Virus record (IMG/VR): IMGVR_UViG_3300003324_000138
Span: 1 to 31,664 of that record
Length of the DNA stretch: 31,664 nt
Direction: 5' to 3' (one strand)
From: a virus
A program made the position numbers and the translations under genes. Positions 1 through 8,554 of this stretch are shown here, piece after piece (position 1 is the stretch's first letter; every line of letters starts with the position of its first letter). Below the pieces are notes generated by a model. That model was not told the origin of the DNA, did not search any database, and saw only the letters and a program-made list of their open reading frames with translations.

Positions 1-246
1 AGTACGTTAGCTTTCCAGGATGGTATCGGATTTACTGACGGTACTACCCGTTTACACTTTAACGAATTTCTCTTCTTTGACGATACTCTTAACCCTACCA
101 ACCCCACTCCTGTTAATTTAGTACTCACTGATCGTATTTTATTCACTGATCTTATTACTATGCTACAACCGTTAAGTGGATTTGTATTCGCAGATTCGCT
201 TGCATTAACGGATACGTTGCGTGTAGTGAATAACATACAACTGTGA
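1..246 (+). CDS. C-terminal end of a repeat-containing virion protein (partial)
   Basis: The frame is open from the first base of the window to TGA at 244-246, so 81 C-terminal residues are visible and the start lies upstream. The visible part carries short recurring beta-type units built around an aromatic or aliphatic residue followed by Asp (FQDGIGFTD, LTDRILFTD, FADSLALTD), a low-complexity pattern common in phage fibre and structural proteins. The stop overlaps the GTG start of the next gene (GTGA), implying translational coupling. By position it is a late structural gene. Its precise role is unknown. Confidence 0.75.
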   Translation, partial: STLAFQDGIGFTDGTTRLHFNEFLFFDDTLNPTNPTPVNLVLTDRILFTDLITMLQPLSGFVFADSLALTDTLRVVNNIQL

Positions 247-3200
247 ATCTCACCAAACAATCTTGGCCGCTCGGCTGGACTCCTAGTGCAGATGCCGTTA
301 ATGGCAGTCCTGATGGATTGCTGCGTATGGATAACTTGCAACAGGAGGAGACAGGTGCACTCACCCTTGTCAGGGGGATTAAGAAGTTAAATGCAACCCC
401 TTTCTCAGATTATGTATATCGTATATTTTCAAAAACAATTAATGGTCAAGAAACTATTTGGGCCGCTTTATCTATTACTGGACGCCAAATTATACGTACA
501 AATAACGACTTTTCTTCACAGGTTACTGTACTGGACAATGGTGGCGATGTTCCTTGCTTTGGCGATTGTCTTGGTGAAGTGCTTTGTATTAGTGGTGATC
601 AAAAGAAAAAGGACAATGGATCTTTAATTAAGAACTTAGGTATTGCAACACCTGACAAGGCGTTAGAGGTTGCCTCTGTTAATCAGGACATGCTGACAAT
701 ACCGTCTGGCGGAGCGTTCCAACCTATCGAGGGGCACGATTTCGCCGGTAATCTTATATTCGTAGATTCCCAGACACTGCGTGGGGTGATGGAAGCCGAC
801 TTGACGGGGGGTGATCCTAATGGTGGCCTAGATACTGTAAACTTTGGTGGACAGGATTCTAAGAACCAGGCTCAAGATACATTCACTCTAGTATTCCAAA
901 CGCACGATACAAATAATGTATTGAAATTCCGTGTGGAGTTCTTTATGGACGACACGGATAACTATTATTTTAAAGAATGGCCGATGAATGGGGGTGACTT
1001 CAACCTCGGCCCGTCGGCTCAGACTAAACTTACCCTTCAAAGAAGCGAGTTCACAAGAGCAGGAGCAGATACAACATTAGATTGGACAAAGATTAAGAAG
1101 CTCCGCGTATCCTGTACCTGCACGGCCGATCAGTACTTCCTAGTAGACGAAGTTTCTGTATGGGGTGGTGCAAAGGGATCGTTGAATTCCACCTATGAAT
1201 ACTTGGCTATAAATGTAGACGATAATGGAATTTACCAAGCAAAGTCCGGCCCCTCGCCACTCTCGAAAGCGGTCAATGTATTAAACGGATATGTCACACT
1301 TACCCCTCCGTCCAATCCTGATGGCAACGATACTTGGTATTTTCGCAGGAGTGTGCCTGACCCCACTTCTACTGATATTCCTAAATTGGATGACTTCTAT
1401 TACGTTTGCAATCAGAAAGATGATGGGGGTGTAGATAAAACTTCTGACGATGATGCGTTAAGAATTAATAGAAAAGCCAATCGGTTCCTGAAGTCGCTTG
1501 CGGATACCGATTTTGGCTATCATATCATATCAATGGATGGTCTGTATCATGAGCGCATGCTGTACCTCACTGCCGGAGGGATATTACTTTCCGACCGCCT
1601 CAACCCCGATGCAATTGATATTCGTTTCATACTTAAGGCTAGTGGAGATCAAACCGAGAAGAATCTTTTCATACGACGGCTAACTAATAATTCGATTCTT
1701 CTCGGTACGACTAAGGACCTATATCTAATAACAGGCACTCTTCTGGATCAACCTGATGGGACACTTGACGCGACTATTGCACCTATTGGAGAGGCTTACC
1801 CGCCGTTATCCGCTGATTTTGGTTTTGTTGATGGTAATTTGTTTTATGTTGGGGCAGATGGGGTTAGAAGCACCAGCGGTTCTAATTCTATACATATTAG
1901 TGCTCAGCTTAATCTTTTATTCCAGGGATTGAATCGCCACGGAGTTCCCCCTGTTGCTATTACTACCGACGATAATGCGATTTACTCTATTGCTGTGGGG
2001 CATACACGCCTCTATACGGCCCTCCCGATGCAGGATGGAACTAGACGCCTATTCGTATACGATCTAGCTAAACAAACGTGGAGAATGCAGTTCACTGATC
2101 CCCTCTGTGTATACGTTACTCAAACTGATCGAGTCCTATTAGGGTACAGCGGCGGGGACGGGAACTACGTACGGCAGCTCGACATTGGTAATGATATTGA
2201 CGGTACGTGCCAGGGTTTACCATTCACATTTCAGACTGTATACGATTGCAATGGACAGCCACGTAATAGGAAAGACACGTTTACGCTGAAGTGGATTGGG
2301 GATACAGGTGGTAAAACGGCTACTATCTCGATTGCTAAAGACGGTCACCCATTTCAAGTCCTTGGTACACTTAATACGAATGGGCTATCTACTATCTACT
2401 TCCGGCTCGATTCCTTCACGCTCGGATTCCGATACGCAATTAAAATAGAGTCTACGGACGTCAATACTTACAAACAGTATGAACTCACTATTGAGTACGA
2501 CGCCCGCCCTGAGCAACTTAATTATTTGCGTATTCCTTCTACGAATCTCAATACCGTATCTCGCAAACGATTTATCTCTTATGCTTTCGTTATTGATACG
2601 CTTGGAAACACTGTTAATTTCACTCCTTATGTTGATGGTGCTGCGATTTCAACTGGCACTCCTAATACTATTACTCTCAACGGTAAACTAACATATATAC
2701 ATTTCTTCAACTCGAACGTAGAGGGTGTAGACATTAGTGGCATCCTTCAATCTCAAGATGAGGAAGCCCCTTTCGAGTTTTATCAAATAAATCTGGAGGA
2801 GTCCGTAAGTGAGAAGCTGCCGGCCGCCGCGAAGTATCTCGTCATTCCAGCCAATAACTACGGAAGTCCCAATAGAAAGCGACATACATCCTATAAGTTT
2901 CAAGCCCATACTCGAAGTAAGAGTGTGCGGTTTACACCAAGAGTTGACGGGGTTAATTACGCTCCTCTCGATTTCTCTACAAGCGAGAAACGAATCGTGG
3001 AGTACTTTTTTGATACTTCGATTGATGTTAAAGGTATCGACATTGGAGGCGTTCTTCAAACTCTCGAAGACACTGCTTTTGAATTCTATGGAGTAATCAC
3101 CCCTCAACACATTGAAATGCTCCCGGATCGCCTTGAATCCTACTATATCCCTTTCGATAACCTTGGTACTGCTAGTCGTAAAAGAGTACGTACTTTACCG

Positions 3201-3773
3201 ATTGTTATCGACACATACGGATCTGACGTGGTATTTACTCCTATTGTCGATGGTGTTGAGGTTGGCCCGCCCACGACTCTTAATAGTTCTCGGAAACAGA
3301 CTCTTTACCATTATTTCATCACAGATGTATTTGGTATTGATTTTGGTGGGAAGCTTATTGGTACTACTCCTTTCGAGTTCTATTCATTTGGTAATCCGGA
3401 AGAGGTAGAAGTACTGCCGGTCCCGAAGAAATTTGATCAGTTGCAGCCGATGCGATGGGATAAGATTGGAAAACTATTTGCATTTCGTACACGGTTGATT
3501 ATGGCCGGTGCGACGACGAAAATGCCTTTCACTATATACGGCGATGACAGTCCTACCGTCCCTGTAAATAGTAATGTTCTATATAGCGGGGAGTTCGACG
3601 TAATACCGAATACAGATAATGTATATCATATTAATATGCCTAAGAACGTTAACAGCACCATTATGCGAATTGTTCTCGGCCCGACCGCCGATCCTTTCCA
3701 TCGCTACGATCTAATAGCGAAGGTGGCTCAGAGTGGCATGGAGTCGGATTCGAAGTGGGTTACAGTGAGGTAG
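243..3773 (+). CDS. Large beta-rich tail/virion protein with three tandem C-terminal domains
   Basis: This 1176-residue protein starts at GTG 243 in a GTGA overlap with the preceding gene. The N-terminus (to about residue 150) contains a PDGLLRMDNLQQEETGAL segment of the kind seen in tail hub or nozzle proteins of podoviruses. Residues about 170-310 look like a beta-sandwich, and about 440-740 is rich in short strand repeats suggestive of a propeller. From about 755 to 1059 there are three tandem units of roughly 100 residues. Each holds a [ST]RKR or NRKR motif, an [FV]TP-x-VDG motif, a [GK]-[IV]-D-[IF]-[SG]-G motif and a closing FEFY. A further beta domain follows. No catalytic motif is seen. 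The location just before fibre-type genes suggests a tail hub, nozzle or adhesin role; this is inferred, not proven by motif. Confidence 0.8.
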   Translation: MNLTKQSWPLGWTPSADAVNGSPDGLLRMDNLQQEETGALTLVRGIKKLNATPFSDYVYRIFSKTINGQETIWAALSITGRQIIRTNNDFSSQVTVLDNGGDVPCFGDCLGEVLCISGDQKKKDNGSLIKNLGIATPDKALEVASVNQDMLTIPSGGAFQPIEGHDFAGNLIFVDSQTLRGVMEADLTGGDPNGGLDTVNFGGQDSKNQAQDTFTLVFQTHDTNNVLKFRVEFFMDDTDNYYFKEWPMNGGDFNLGPSAQTKLTLQRSEFTRAGADTTLDWTKIKKLRVSCTCTADQYFLVDEVSVWGGAKGSLNSTYEYLAINVDDNGIYQAKSGPSPLSKAVNVLNGYVTLTPPSNPDGNDTWYFRRSVPDPTSTDIPKLDDFYYVCNQKDDGGVDKTSDDDALRINRKANRFLKSLADTDFGYHIISMDGLYHERMLYLTAGGILLSDRLNPDAIDIRFILKASGDQTEKNLFIRRLTNNSILLGTTKDLYLITGTLLDQPDGTLDATIAPIGEAYPPLSADFGFVDGNLFYVGADGVRSTSGSNSIHISAQLNLLFQGLNRHGVPPVAITTDDNAIYSIAVGHTRLYTALPMQDGTRRLFVYDLAKQTWRMQFTDPLCVYVTQTDRVLLGYSGGDGNYVRQLDIGNDIDGTCQGLPFTFQTVYDCNGQPRNRKDTFTLKWIGDTGGKTATISIAKDGHPFQVLGTLNTNGLSTIYFRLDSFTLGFRYAIKIESTDVNTYKQYELTIEYDARPEQLNYLRIPSTNLNTVSRKRFISYAFVIDTLGNTVNFTPYVDGAAISTGTPNTITLNGKLTYIHFFNSNVEGVDISGILQSQDEEAPFEFYQINLEESVSEKLPAAAKYLVIPANNYGSPNRKRHTSYKFQAHTRSKSVRFTPRVDGVNYAPLDFSTSEKRIVEYFFDTSIDVKGIDIGGVLQTLEDTAFEFYGVITPQHIEMLPDRLESYYIPFDNLGTASRKRVRTLPIVIDTYGSDVVFTPIVDGVEVGPPTTLNSSRKQTLYHYFITDVFGIDFGGKLIGTTPFEFYSFGNPEEVEVLPVPKKFDQLQPMRWDKIGKLFAFRTRLIMAGATTKMPFTIYGDDSPTVPVNSNVLYSGEFDVIPNTDNVYHINMPKNVNSTIMRIVLGPTADPFHRYDLIAKVAQSGMESDSKWVTVR

Positions 3774-3776
3774 AAA

Positions 3777-3998
3777 ATGCCAATATTAGGAAATGTACAC
3801 GAAGAAGAAAATAGAACTTATACGCCCTTGGAGAAAAGGCGCAGAGAGGAAATGCGGTTGAAGCCGGTGCGTTACGGATTCTTTCGCGTCGTCAAGGATG
3901 AGGTTAAATTTCCCGTATGCGCTAACTGTGGAAAGGAAATATACGGTCAAAGTAACGTCGTGGATGGCCGGGTTACTCATTATTATCCGTGCGTATAG
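3777..3998 (+). CDS. Small Cys/His protein of the virion block
   Basis: This 73-residue, highly charged protein has its ATG three bases after the stop of the large tail gene and overlaps the next gene by 10 bases. The C-terminal third has a CANC knuckle followed by HYYPC, giving a possible one-zinc site (CxxC...HxxxC). The N-terminus is Glu/Arg-rich (EKRRREEMRL). The arrangement is typical of small phage proteins of unknown function embedded between structural genes. It is not recognised as a member of a named family. The clean fit between its neighbours supports it as real. Confidence 0.65.
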   Translation: MPILGNVHEEENRTYTPLEKRRREEMRLKPVRYGFFRVVKDEVKFPVCANCGKEIYGQSNVVDGRVTHYYPCV

Positions 3999-4573
3999 TT
4001 AAAAACATCCCCGACGTTCAACGTGCAATTACTGATCTCTATACGCATATTGATCGGTTGAATAGTAAGAATCTCAACCTCAATGGGCGTAAAGTTCAGA
4101 ACGCTTCCCCTGCGACTCGTAAAGGGGAATACGTTACGCTGGAGCAGTTACCCTCTGTAGATGTTCCAAAAGTAATTCACCGTGACCAACACTTTACTAT
4201 TGTATTTGATAAAGATGGAACGGTAAACGATGGGGACATTACGCCAGGTTATATCTTCGGTTTTGAGAGGATGGGCGTTCCTTATCAATTTTGGGTATCT
4301 TGTGAAGCGCCACCCACGTCCGATGATCTCACAGTTAATTGTAGATATACGATATATAATCCGAGCGACAATACACCGACCGAGAATAATCTTTTATCGG
4401 ATGATTTGGTACTTACTAAAAACACGACTCTCCGAGTCTTTAGTTCCAAGTTCGCTAGTCCTATTCCTTTTCTTGGTTTTGGGTGCAAGGTTAATGGGTT
4501 GGTTGTGAAGGGCGGCGGGGCCGCTGTCGTAACGATGGGGTTGGTTATTAAGCGAGGGACGAAGGATAATTAA
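3989..4573 (+). CDS. Fibre-type virion protein
   Basis: This 194-residue protein starts at GTG 3989, inside the end of the previous gene, with no obvious ribosome site, so it is probably coupled. Residues 8-35 form an amphipathic helix (ITDLYTHIDRL) followed by NLNGRKVQNASPA and EYVTLEQL. That order resembles the N-GKKI-x-N-V-x-x-P ... DAVTKGYV motif found in many tail-fibre proteins at the end of a trimeric helix. The rest is predicted beta-rich. The stop shares one base with the next ATG (TAATG). A tail fibre or fibre-adaptor role is inferred from the motif and position. Receptor specificity cannot be read. Confidence 0.65.
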   Translation: MRIVKNIPDVQRAITDLYTHIDRLNSKNLNLNGRKVQNASPATRKGEYVTLEQLPSVDVPKVIHRDQHFTIVFDKDGTVNDGDITPGYIFGFERMGVPYQFWVSCEAPPTSDDLTVNCRYTIYNPSDNTPTENNLLSDDLVLTKNTTLRVFSSKFASPIPFLGFGCKVNGLVVKGGGAAVVTMGLVIKRGTKDN

Positions 4574-5619
4574 TGGGATTAGAGTTCATGGAATCGGCGA
4601 CTCCCTATCTAACCTCGGATGGGACGGACGCAACACAGAATGCGCTATCTCTTGCTTCGTTACTAAGACGGTGGACAGGAGCAATTCAATCATCTTATGT
4701 TACGGTTGTATCGGGCACTAACAGGGACGGCCGGGCTATCGCAATCGGGCCTGGTGCCACTATTTCGAAAACACTAACACAACAAAATGCTTGGGTCATT
4801 GGTTACGCTGTATATATGCAGAATCGTGATATGGGTTCTGTGGTTGCTTATGAGGGGCGCAACAATGGCACTCGAATCATTGAGCTTAATCTTAATTTCG
4901 ATAGCACGCTCTCATTGTACGCAGGGACAAACTTCAGTCAGATTATCGGCACGTCAGGTATTAAATTACAAGTTAATACTTGGTATTATATTGAAATTAA
5001 ATATACACTCACCACTAATGGTGCGAACAAGGTTGTGGTTACTGCGAGTCTTACGGTTAATGGAAACCAAGAGATCAGCGGAACCACCGTCAGTGATGTA
5101 ACGTATACAGATCTAATCAACCAACAGGCAACGGTTAACCGTCATGAATTCTCTTACGGCCCTTTCTTTAAGGATCTCTATATTCTTAGCGGTGATGTTC
5201 CATTGTGGGGTGACGTACATCTTGGAAAAATTATGCCTAATGGAGACGTCGTCACTAACTGGTCGTCCACTGGATCTCCTCATTATGCGCAAGTTAACGA
5301 AATCCCACCAGATGATGACACGACTTACATATCATCTAATACGTCTGGACAACTTGAGAACTTCGATTGGGAAGATATCAGTCCGTTTTCCGGTACGATA
5401 AAGGGTATTCAGTACTCGATTTTGGCGAGGAAGGATGGTGAGGGTAGTCGCTCAATAAAACACACAGTTGGCGCGGCACAGATTACACCCTTCGATGCCG
5501 TATTCGTTAGTGATGATTATGTATGGTTCCACGTTCCTATGGAAACCGATCCTACGGACGGTGCGTGGACAGTTGCTTCTCTTAATGCGCAAAAATTCGG
5601 TGTCAAGTTGAATAGTTAA
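4573..5619 (+). CDS. LamG/concanavalin-like virion protein
   Basis: This 348-residue protein is coupled by TAATG at both ends. Residues about 15-205 have the strand pattern of a LamG or concanavalin A-like jelly roll (WVIGYAVYMQ, STLSLYAG, NTWYYIEIKY, EFSYGPFFKDLYIL). After it comes a segment typical of phage virion proteins of this type: GDVHLGKIMPNGD, then NWSSTGSPHYAQVNE, then PPDDDTTYI. A C-terminal beta domain follows. Such proteins decorate phage heads or tails and probably bind glycans or stabilise the particle (family knowledge). Its partner gene at 5619 has a related N-terminal fold, suggesting a duplicated or jointly assembled structure. No enzyme motif is present. Confidence 0.75.
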   Translation: MGLEFMESATPYLTSDGTDATQNALSLASLLRRWTGAIQSSYVTVVSGTNRDGRAIAIGPGATISKTLTQQNAWVIGYAVYMQNRDMGSVVAYEGRNNGTRIIELNLNFDSTLSLYAGTNFSQIIGTSGIKLQVNTWYYIEIKYTLTTNGANKVVVTASLTVNGNQEISGTTVSDVTYTDLINQQATVNRHEFSYGPFFKDLYILSGDVPLWGDVHLGKIMPNGDVVTNWSSTGSPHYAQVNEIPPDDDTTYISSNTSGQLENFDWEDISPFSGTIKGIQYSILARKDGEGSRSIKHTVGAAQITPFDAVFVSDDYVWFHVPMETDPTDGAWTVASLNAQKFGVKLNS

Positions 5620-6488
5620 TGCCGACTACAATAATCAATGAGAACTTCAGTGGATACAGCCCCGGTGACGCACTTCACGACCCTCCGTGGAAATCACTTA
5701 ATTTTACTCCTAGAGTTACCAGCAGCGGTTTTAGGGGCAATGGTCTGGTTCTTAACGGAGGTATTGCAGTTCATATTGATAAAGCTAACGACTATAATGA
5801 TTTCACTTTTTATTACTATTTCAAGTTTCCTAATCAGGGTTTTTATTCGGCTGATTTTTTTGAGTGTTTTAATTCTGATCCCACTGTTGATATTGACCCT
5901 CACCCTGTCCCACTTCTTAAACTGGGCTTTGAGCCAGACGGGTCTATTTCAGCTTTTACTGCGTTGGGTAAATTCTTAGGTAATAGTAACGTCAATGCAG
6001 GTGTGTCTGTTTATTCAGGTAAATGGTATTTTATTCAAATAAATGTTGGTTTGGCGTCCTTAATGGATGGAACCTTTACAATTGATCTTGCCGTTGCATT
6101 AGACGGTGTAGATATTATAAATACTGGCGGGCCGGTCCCTACTCTCTTCAACGTCACTAATACATTCAACGGAGCGGCAACAGTCAATCGCTTTCAATTT
6201 AGCGACATGACAACGTTTTCTTTATTAGATGAGATTGTTTCTTTCTTCCCTCGTGATACTTACCCTAACTATCCCGCTCTCGATGCTAATAGACACGGGC
6301 GAATTACTCAGGGCATCGTAGAGCACGCCGTACTACCGGATGACGCACGAGTCCGAATGACGCAGGGTGTAATTGACTACGCGATTCTGCCGGACGATAA
6401 AAAGGTTCGAATTACGCAGATGATTATTGAAATCGCTGCAAACAACATCATTAACCCAACTAACGGTTGGCGTGTTAAGGAGGCTTAG
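5619..6488 (+). CDS. LamG-like virion protein with C-terminal RxTQ repeats
   Basis: This 289-residue protein has its ATG sharing one base with the upstream TAA. Residues 1-215 are beta-rich and laminin-G-like (FTFYYYFKF, SGKWYFIQINVGL, NRFQFSDM), similar in layout to the preceding protein. The last 70 residues contain about three degenerate 20-residue units with the core R-[IM]-T-Q-x-[IV]-[IV]-[DE] followed by ALLPDD or ILPDD (near residues 226, 247 and 268). RVTQ-type repeats close many phage and metagenomic virion proteins. Their function is not established. The end of the gene carries AAGGAGG, the ribosome site of the next gene. Likely a head or tail decoration or appendage protein (inference). 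Confidence 0.75.
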   Translation: MPTTIINENFSGYSPGDALHDPPWKSLNFTPRVTSSGFRGNGLVLNGGIAVHIDKANDYNDFTFYYYFKFPNQGFYSADFFECFNSDPTVDIDPHPVPLLKLGFEPDGSISAFTALGKFLGNSNVNAGVSVYSGKWYFIQINVGLASLMDGTFTIDLAVALDGVDIINTGGPVPTLFNVTNTFNGAATVNRFQFSDMTTFSLLDEIVSFFPRDTYPNYPALDANRHGRITQGIVEHAVLPDDARVRMTQGVIDYAILPDDKKVRITQMIIEIAANNIINPTNGWRVKEA

Positions 6489-6491
6489 CTA

Positions 6492-7211
6492 ATGGCAGCC
6501 ACTGCAATTCCCCTCATATTAAGTGGTATTTCCGGACTAGCCGGTCTTTTTGGGGGAAAACCGAAACAACAACAGCAAAATAATACTTCTAATACAGACG
6601 CTACTCAAACTTCGTCTGGTTTTAGTAGTACGACACCGGAACTTAGCGGATTACAGCAACTACTCTCCAATATGGCAGGGTATGGTGCTGTTAATATGCT
6701 GCAACACGGTCCGGCCGACCTGGAGGGGTATAAGGCTAGTGGATTACAGGCGATCAATCAAGGCGCGGATATACAGAATAAATTATCGAAAAACATATTG
6801 GCGTCTCGTGGTTTATCTGCTTCTCCTTATGCCGGTTATGCGGATATTTTAAGCGACGCGCCGAGGGTATCGCAACAGGATCAACTATTAGGCTCCTTAC
6901 CTTTACTTGCACGGCAATTCCAATCTGAAGACCTTAATCGTGTAATGCAGGCTTTTGGAGTAACCGGGCCGGTTGGTTCGACTTCAACAACTAATGGAAC
7001 GCAACATACGGTAGGAACTACGCAACAAAGTGGTACAGAAATTCAAAACGGTAATCCTCTTGCTGGCTTATTCGGCGGTGCTGGTGCTGGCTTGGCGGCT
7101 TCTATGCCGTATTTAATGAATTCATTTGGGCAGGGTGGGAATAATAACGGGTCTAGCACGCAACCGTTCTGGCAGACATTTGGATTTCGACCGTCCGGAG
7201 GGGGTAACTAA
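6492..7211 (+). CDS. Probable DNA-ejection (internal virion) protein, small
   Basis: This 239-residue protein is preceded by AAGGAGG eight bases before the ATG. The N-terminus has a hydrophobic glycine-rich segment (IPLILSGISGLAGLFGG, residues 6-22). A Gln/Asn/Ser/Thr-rich linker (24-45), an alpha-helical middle, a second Gly/Ala-rich hydrophobic stretch (about 190-207) and a polar tail follow. This composition resembles the small ejection or internal virion proteins that enter the host envelope with the DNA in P22- and T7-like phages. It is the first of three such genes in a row. The assignment rests on composition and gene order, not on a catalytic motif. Confidence 0.6.
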   Translation: MAATAIPLILSGISGLAGLFGGKPKQQQQNNTSNTDATQTSSGFSSTTPELSGLQQLLSNMAGYGAVNMLQHGPADLEGYKASGLQAINQGADIQNKLSKNILASRGLSASPYAGYADILSDAPRVSQQDQLLGSLPLLARQFQSEDLNRVMQAFGVTGPVGSTSTTNGTQHTVGTTQQSGTEIQNGNPLAGLFGGAGAGLAASMPYLMNSFGQGGNNNGSSTQPFWQTFGFRPSGGGN

Positions 7212-8554
7212 TGGCAGGTGAAGAGCAATACTATTCCCCTATAATCCAGGCGATGATTGCGTCCCAACGGACGATGCAGGATAAGGCTAATCTTGCTGAA
7301 CGTGTCCGTTCTAATAAGGTGGACGAATCACATAGGCAGCAGCAGTTAGACCAGCTTACAAATTATCAGAATAAACAACTGGAAATTGAAAAAGAAGCAC
7401 ACGACGCCGAAGCTGAATGGCGCAAGGCTCAGGCGGCTCGTCAATTGGCTCAGGATAAGATTCAATCACTGGAACTTATTCATAAGGGGTTCCCCGCTCA
7501 GGTTATTCCCGCTATTCTTTCGGGGGCTAAATACAATCCAGGGCAGCAAGGTACTGGCGGGCCGGGAGTAATGGGGCAGTCGGTTGCGCCGAGTTTAACT
7601 ATTGGCGGACAGGAAATTCCTACTGATCTGTTACCTACTCCACAGAAGGAAGCTGCTCTTAAGTTGAAAGAAGCTGAAGATGCGCTTCGTTCCAAACTTG
7701 CTATTGAAGAGCCGTTTAATGTAGGAAAGTTCAATCGGGAGCAGGGGGGTCGTGAACGTATTGCGCAAATGACCACGGACAGAACAGCCGATGTTGCGGG
7801 TATTAGGGCAGACGCGCAACGTGAAATAGCTGGTGAACGTAATGCATCGGCGGAGAAATTAGCCGAACTACGCGCGCAGAACGCCAAAGATATTGCAATG
7901 ATCCGCCTAATGTCGCAGGGCGGTGGACTTGGTACAAGCGATGAGGTTATCGGTTCTTATCTCAACGGACTATTCGGTACAGGAGATACGAAGGAATCTG
8001 CTATTGGAGAGAAGCTACGTCCAGGAGTTCGGGCGGCTGGTGCTCAGCGAGGCTTTACTAAAACAATTGATAAAAAAGATATTGAGGGGCTTAAGAATGT
8101 GGATAAGCTTGAACCGATCTTTCAACGTTATGAGCAGTTCGCCAATATGTTACCAAGTGGGAATGGATTATTGGGTAAAGCTAAGGCACTCGGTACGGGA
8201 ATCCTATCTGATACAAAGCTATCCACTCAATTAAAGACTAAGCAACAAGAAATTATGTCCGATCTTCAGAACGTTGCTAAGCAATTGGAGGGCTTTTCCG
8301 GTGCTCGTCCCCTATTAGGGTTATTCGAGGCTGAGAAGGGCGCGGCTCCCTCTGCTTACGATACGAAAGAGAACGCGTTAGATAAGATTAAGAACCTTCG
8401 AGATCGTGCGGAACAGGTTAAGAAGGAATGGTTTAAAGGCTTCTCTCCTCAACAAGCTCAATTTATTTCTGATTTGAATGACATATCGTTACCCAAATCG
8501 GCCGCCAAGCGTAAGGTGTTTAATCCCCAGACAGGTGCATTTGAGGATAAATAA
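7211..8554 (+). CDS. Probable DNA-ejection (internal virion) protein, helical
   Basis: This 447-residue protein overlaps both neighbours by one base (TAATG). It is almost entirely alpha-helical. Residues 20-90 are a Gln/Glu/Arg-rich coiled coil (QQQLDQLTNYQNKQLEIEK), 145-235 a second coiled coil (EAALKLKEAEDALRSKL), and 280-430 a third helical region. A Gly/Pro-rich loop (about 105-125) separates the first two. Long coiled-coil proteins at the end of the structural block match internal virion or ejection proteins of podoviruses. No transglycosylase or protease motif was seen. A scaffold role is less likely because it lies far from the head genes. Confidence 0.6.
   Translation: MAGEEQYYSPIIQAMIASQRTMQDKANLAERVRSNKVDESHRQQQLDQLTNYQNKQLEIEKEAHDAEAEWRKAQAARQLAQDKIQSLELIHKGFPAQVIPAILSGAKYNPGQQGTGGPGVMGQSVAPSLTIGGQEIPTDLLPTPQKEAALKLKEAEDALRSKLAIEEPFNVGKFNREQGGRERIAQMTTDRTADVAGIRADAQREIAGERNASAEKLAELRAQNAKDIAMIRLMSQGGGLGTSDEVIGSYLNGLFGTGDTKESAIGEKLRPGVRAAGAQRGFTKTIDKKDIEGLKNVDKLEPIFQRYEQFANMLPSGNGLLGKAKALGTGILSDTKLSTQLKTKQQEIMSDLQNVAKQLEGFSGARPLLGLFEAEKGAAPSAYDTKENALDKIKNLRDRAEQVKKEWFKGFSPQQAQFISDLNDISLPKSAAKRKVFNPQTGAFEDK

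Noticed and set aside
2688-3110. 140-residue minus-strand ORF opposite the large tail gene
   Set aside because: Lies wholly opposite well supported coding sequence with clear domain repeats. No ribosome site or neighbour on that strand.
7498-7887. 129-residue minus-strand ORF opposite the coiled-coil ejection gene
   Set aside because: Ser/Ala-rich antisense of a Glu/Ala/Arg-rich coiled coil, a usual shadow.
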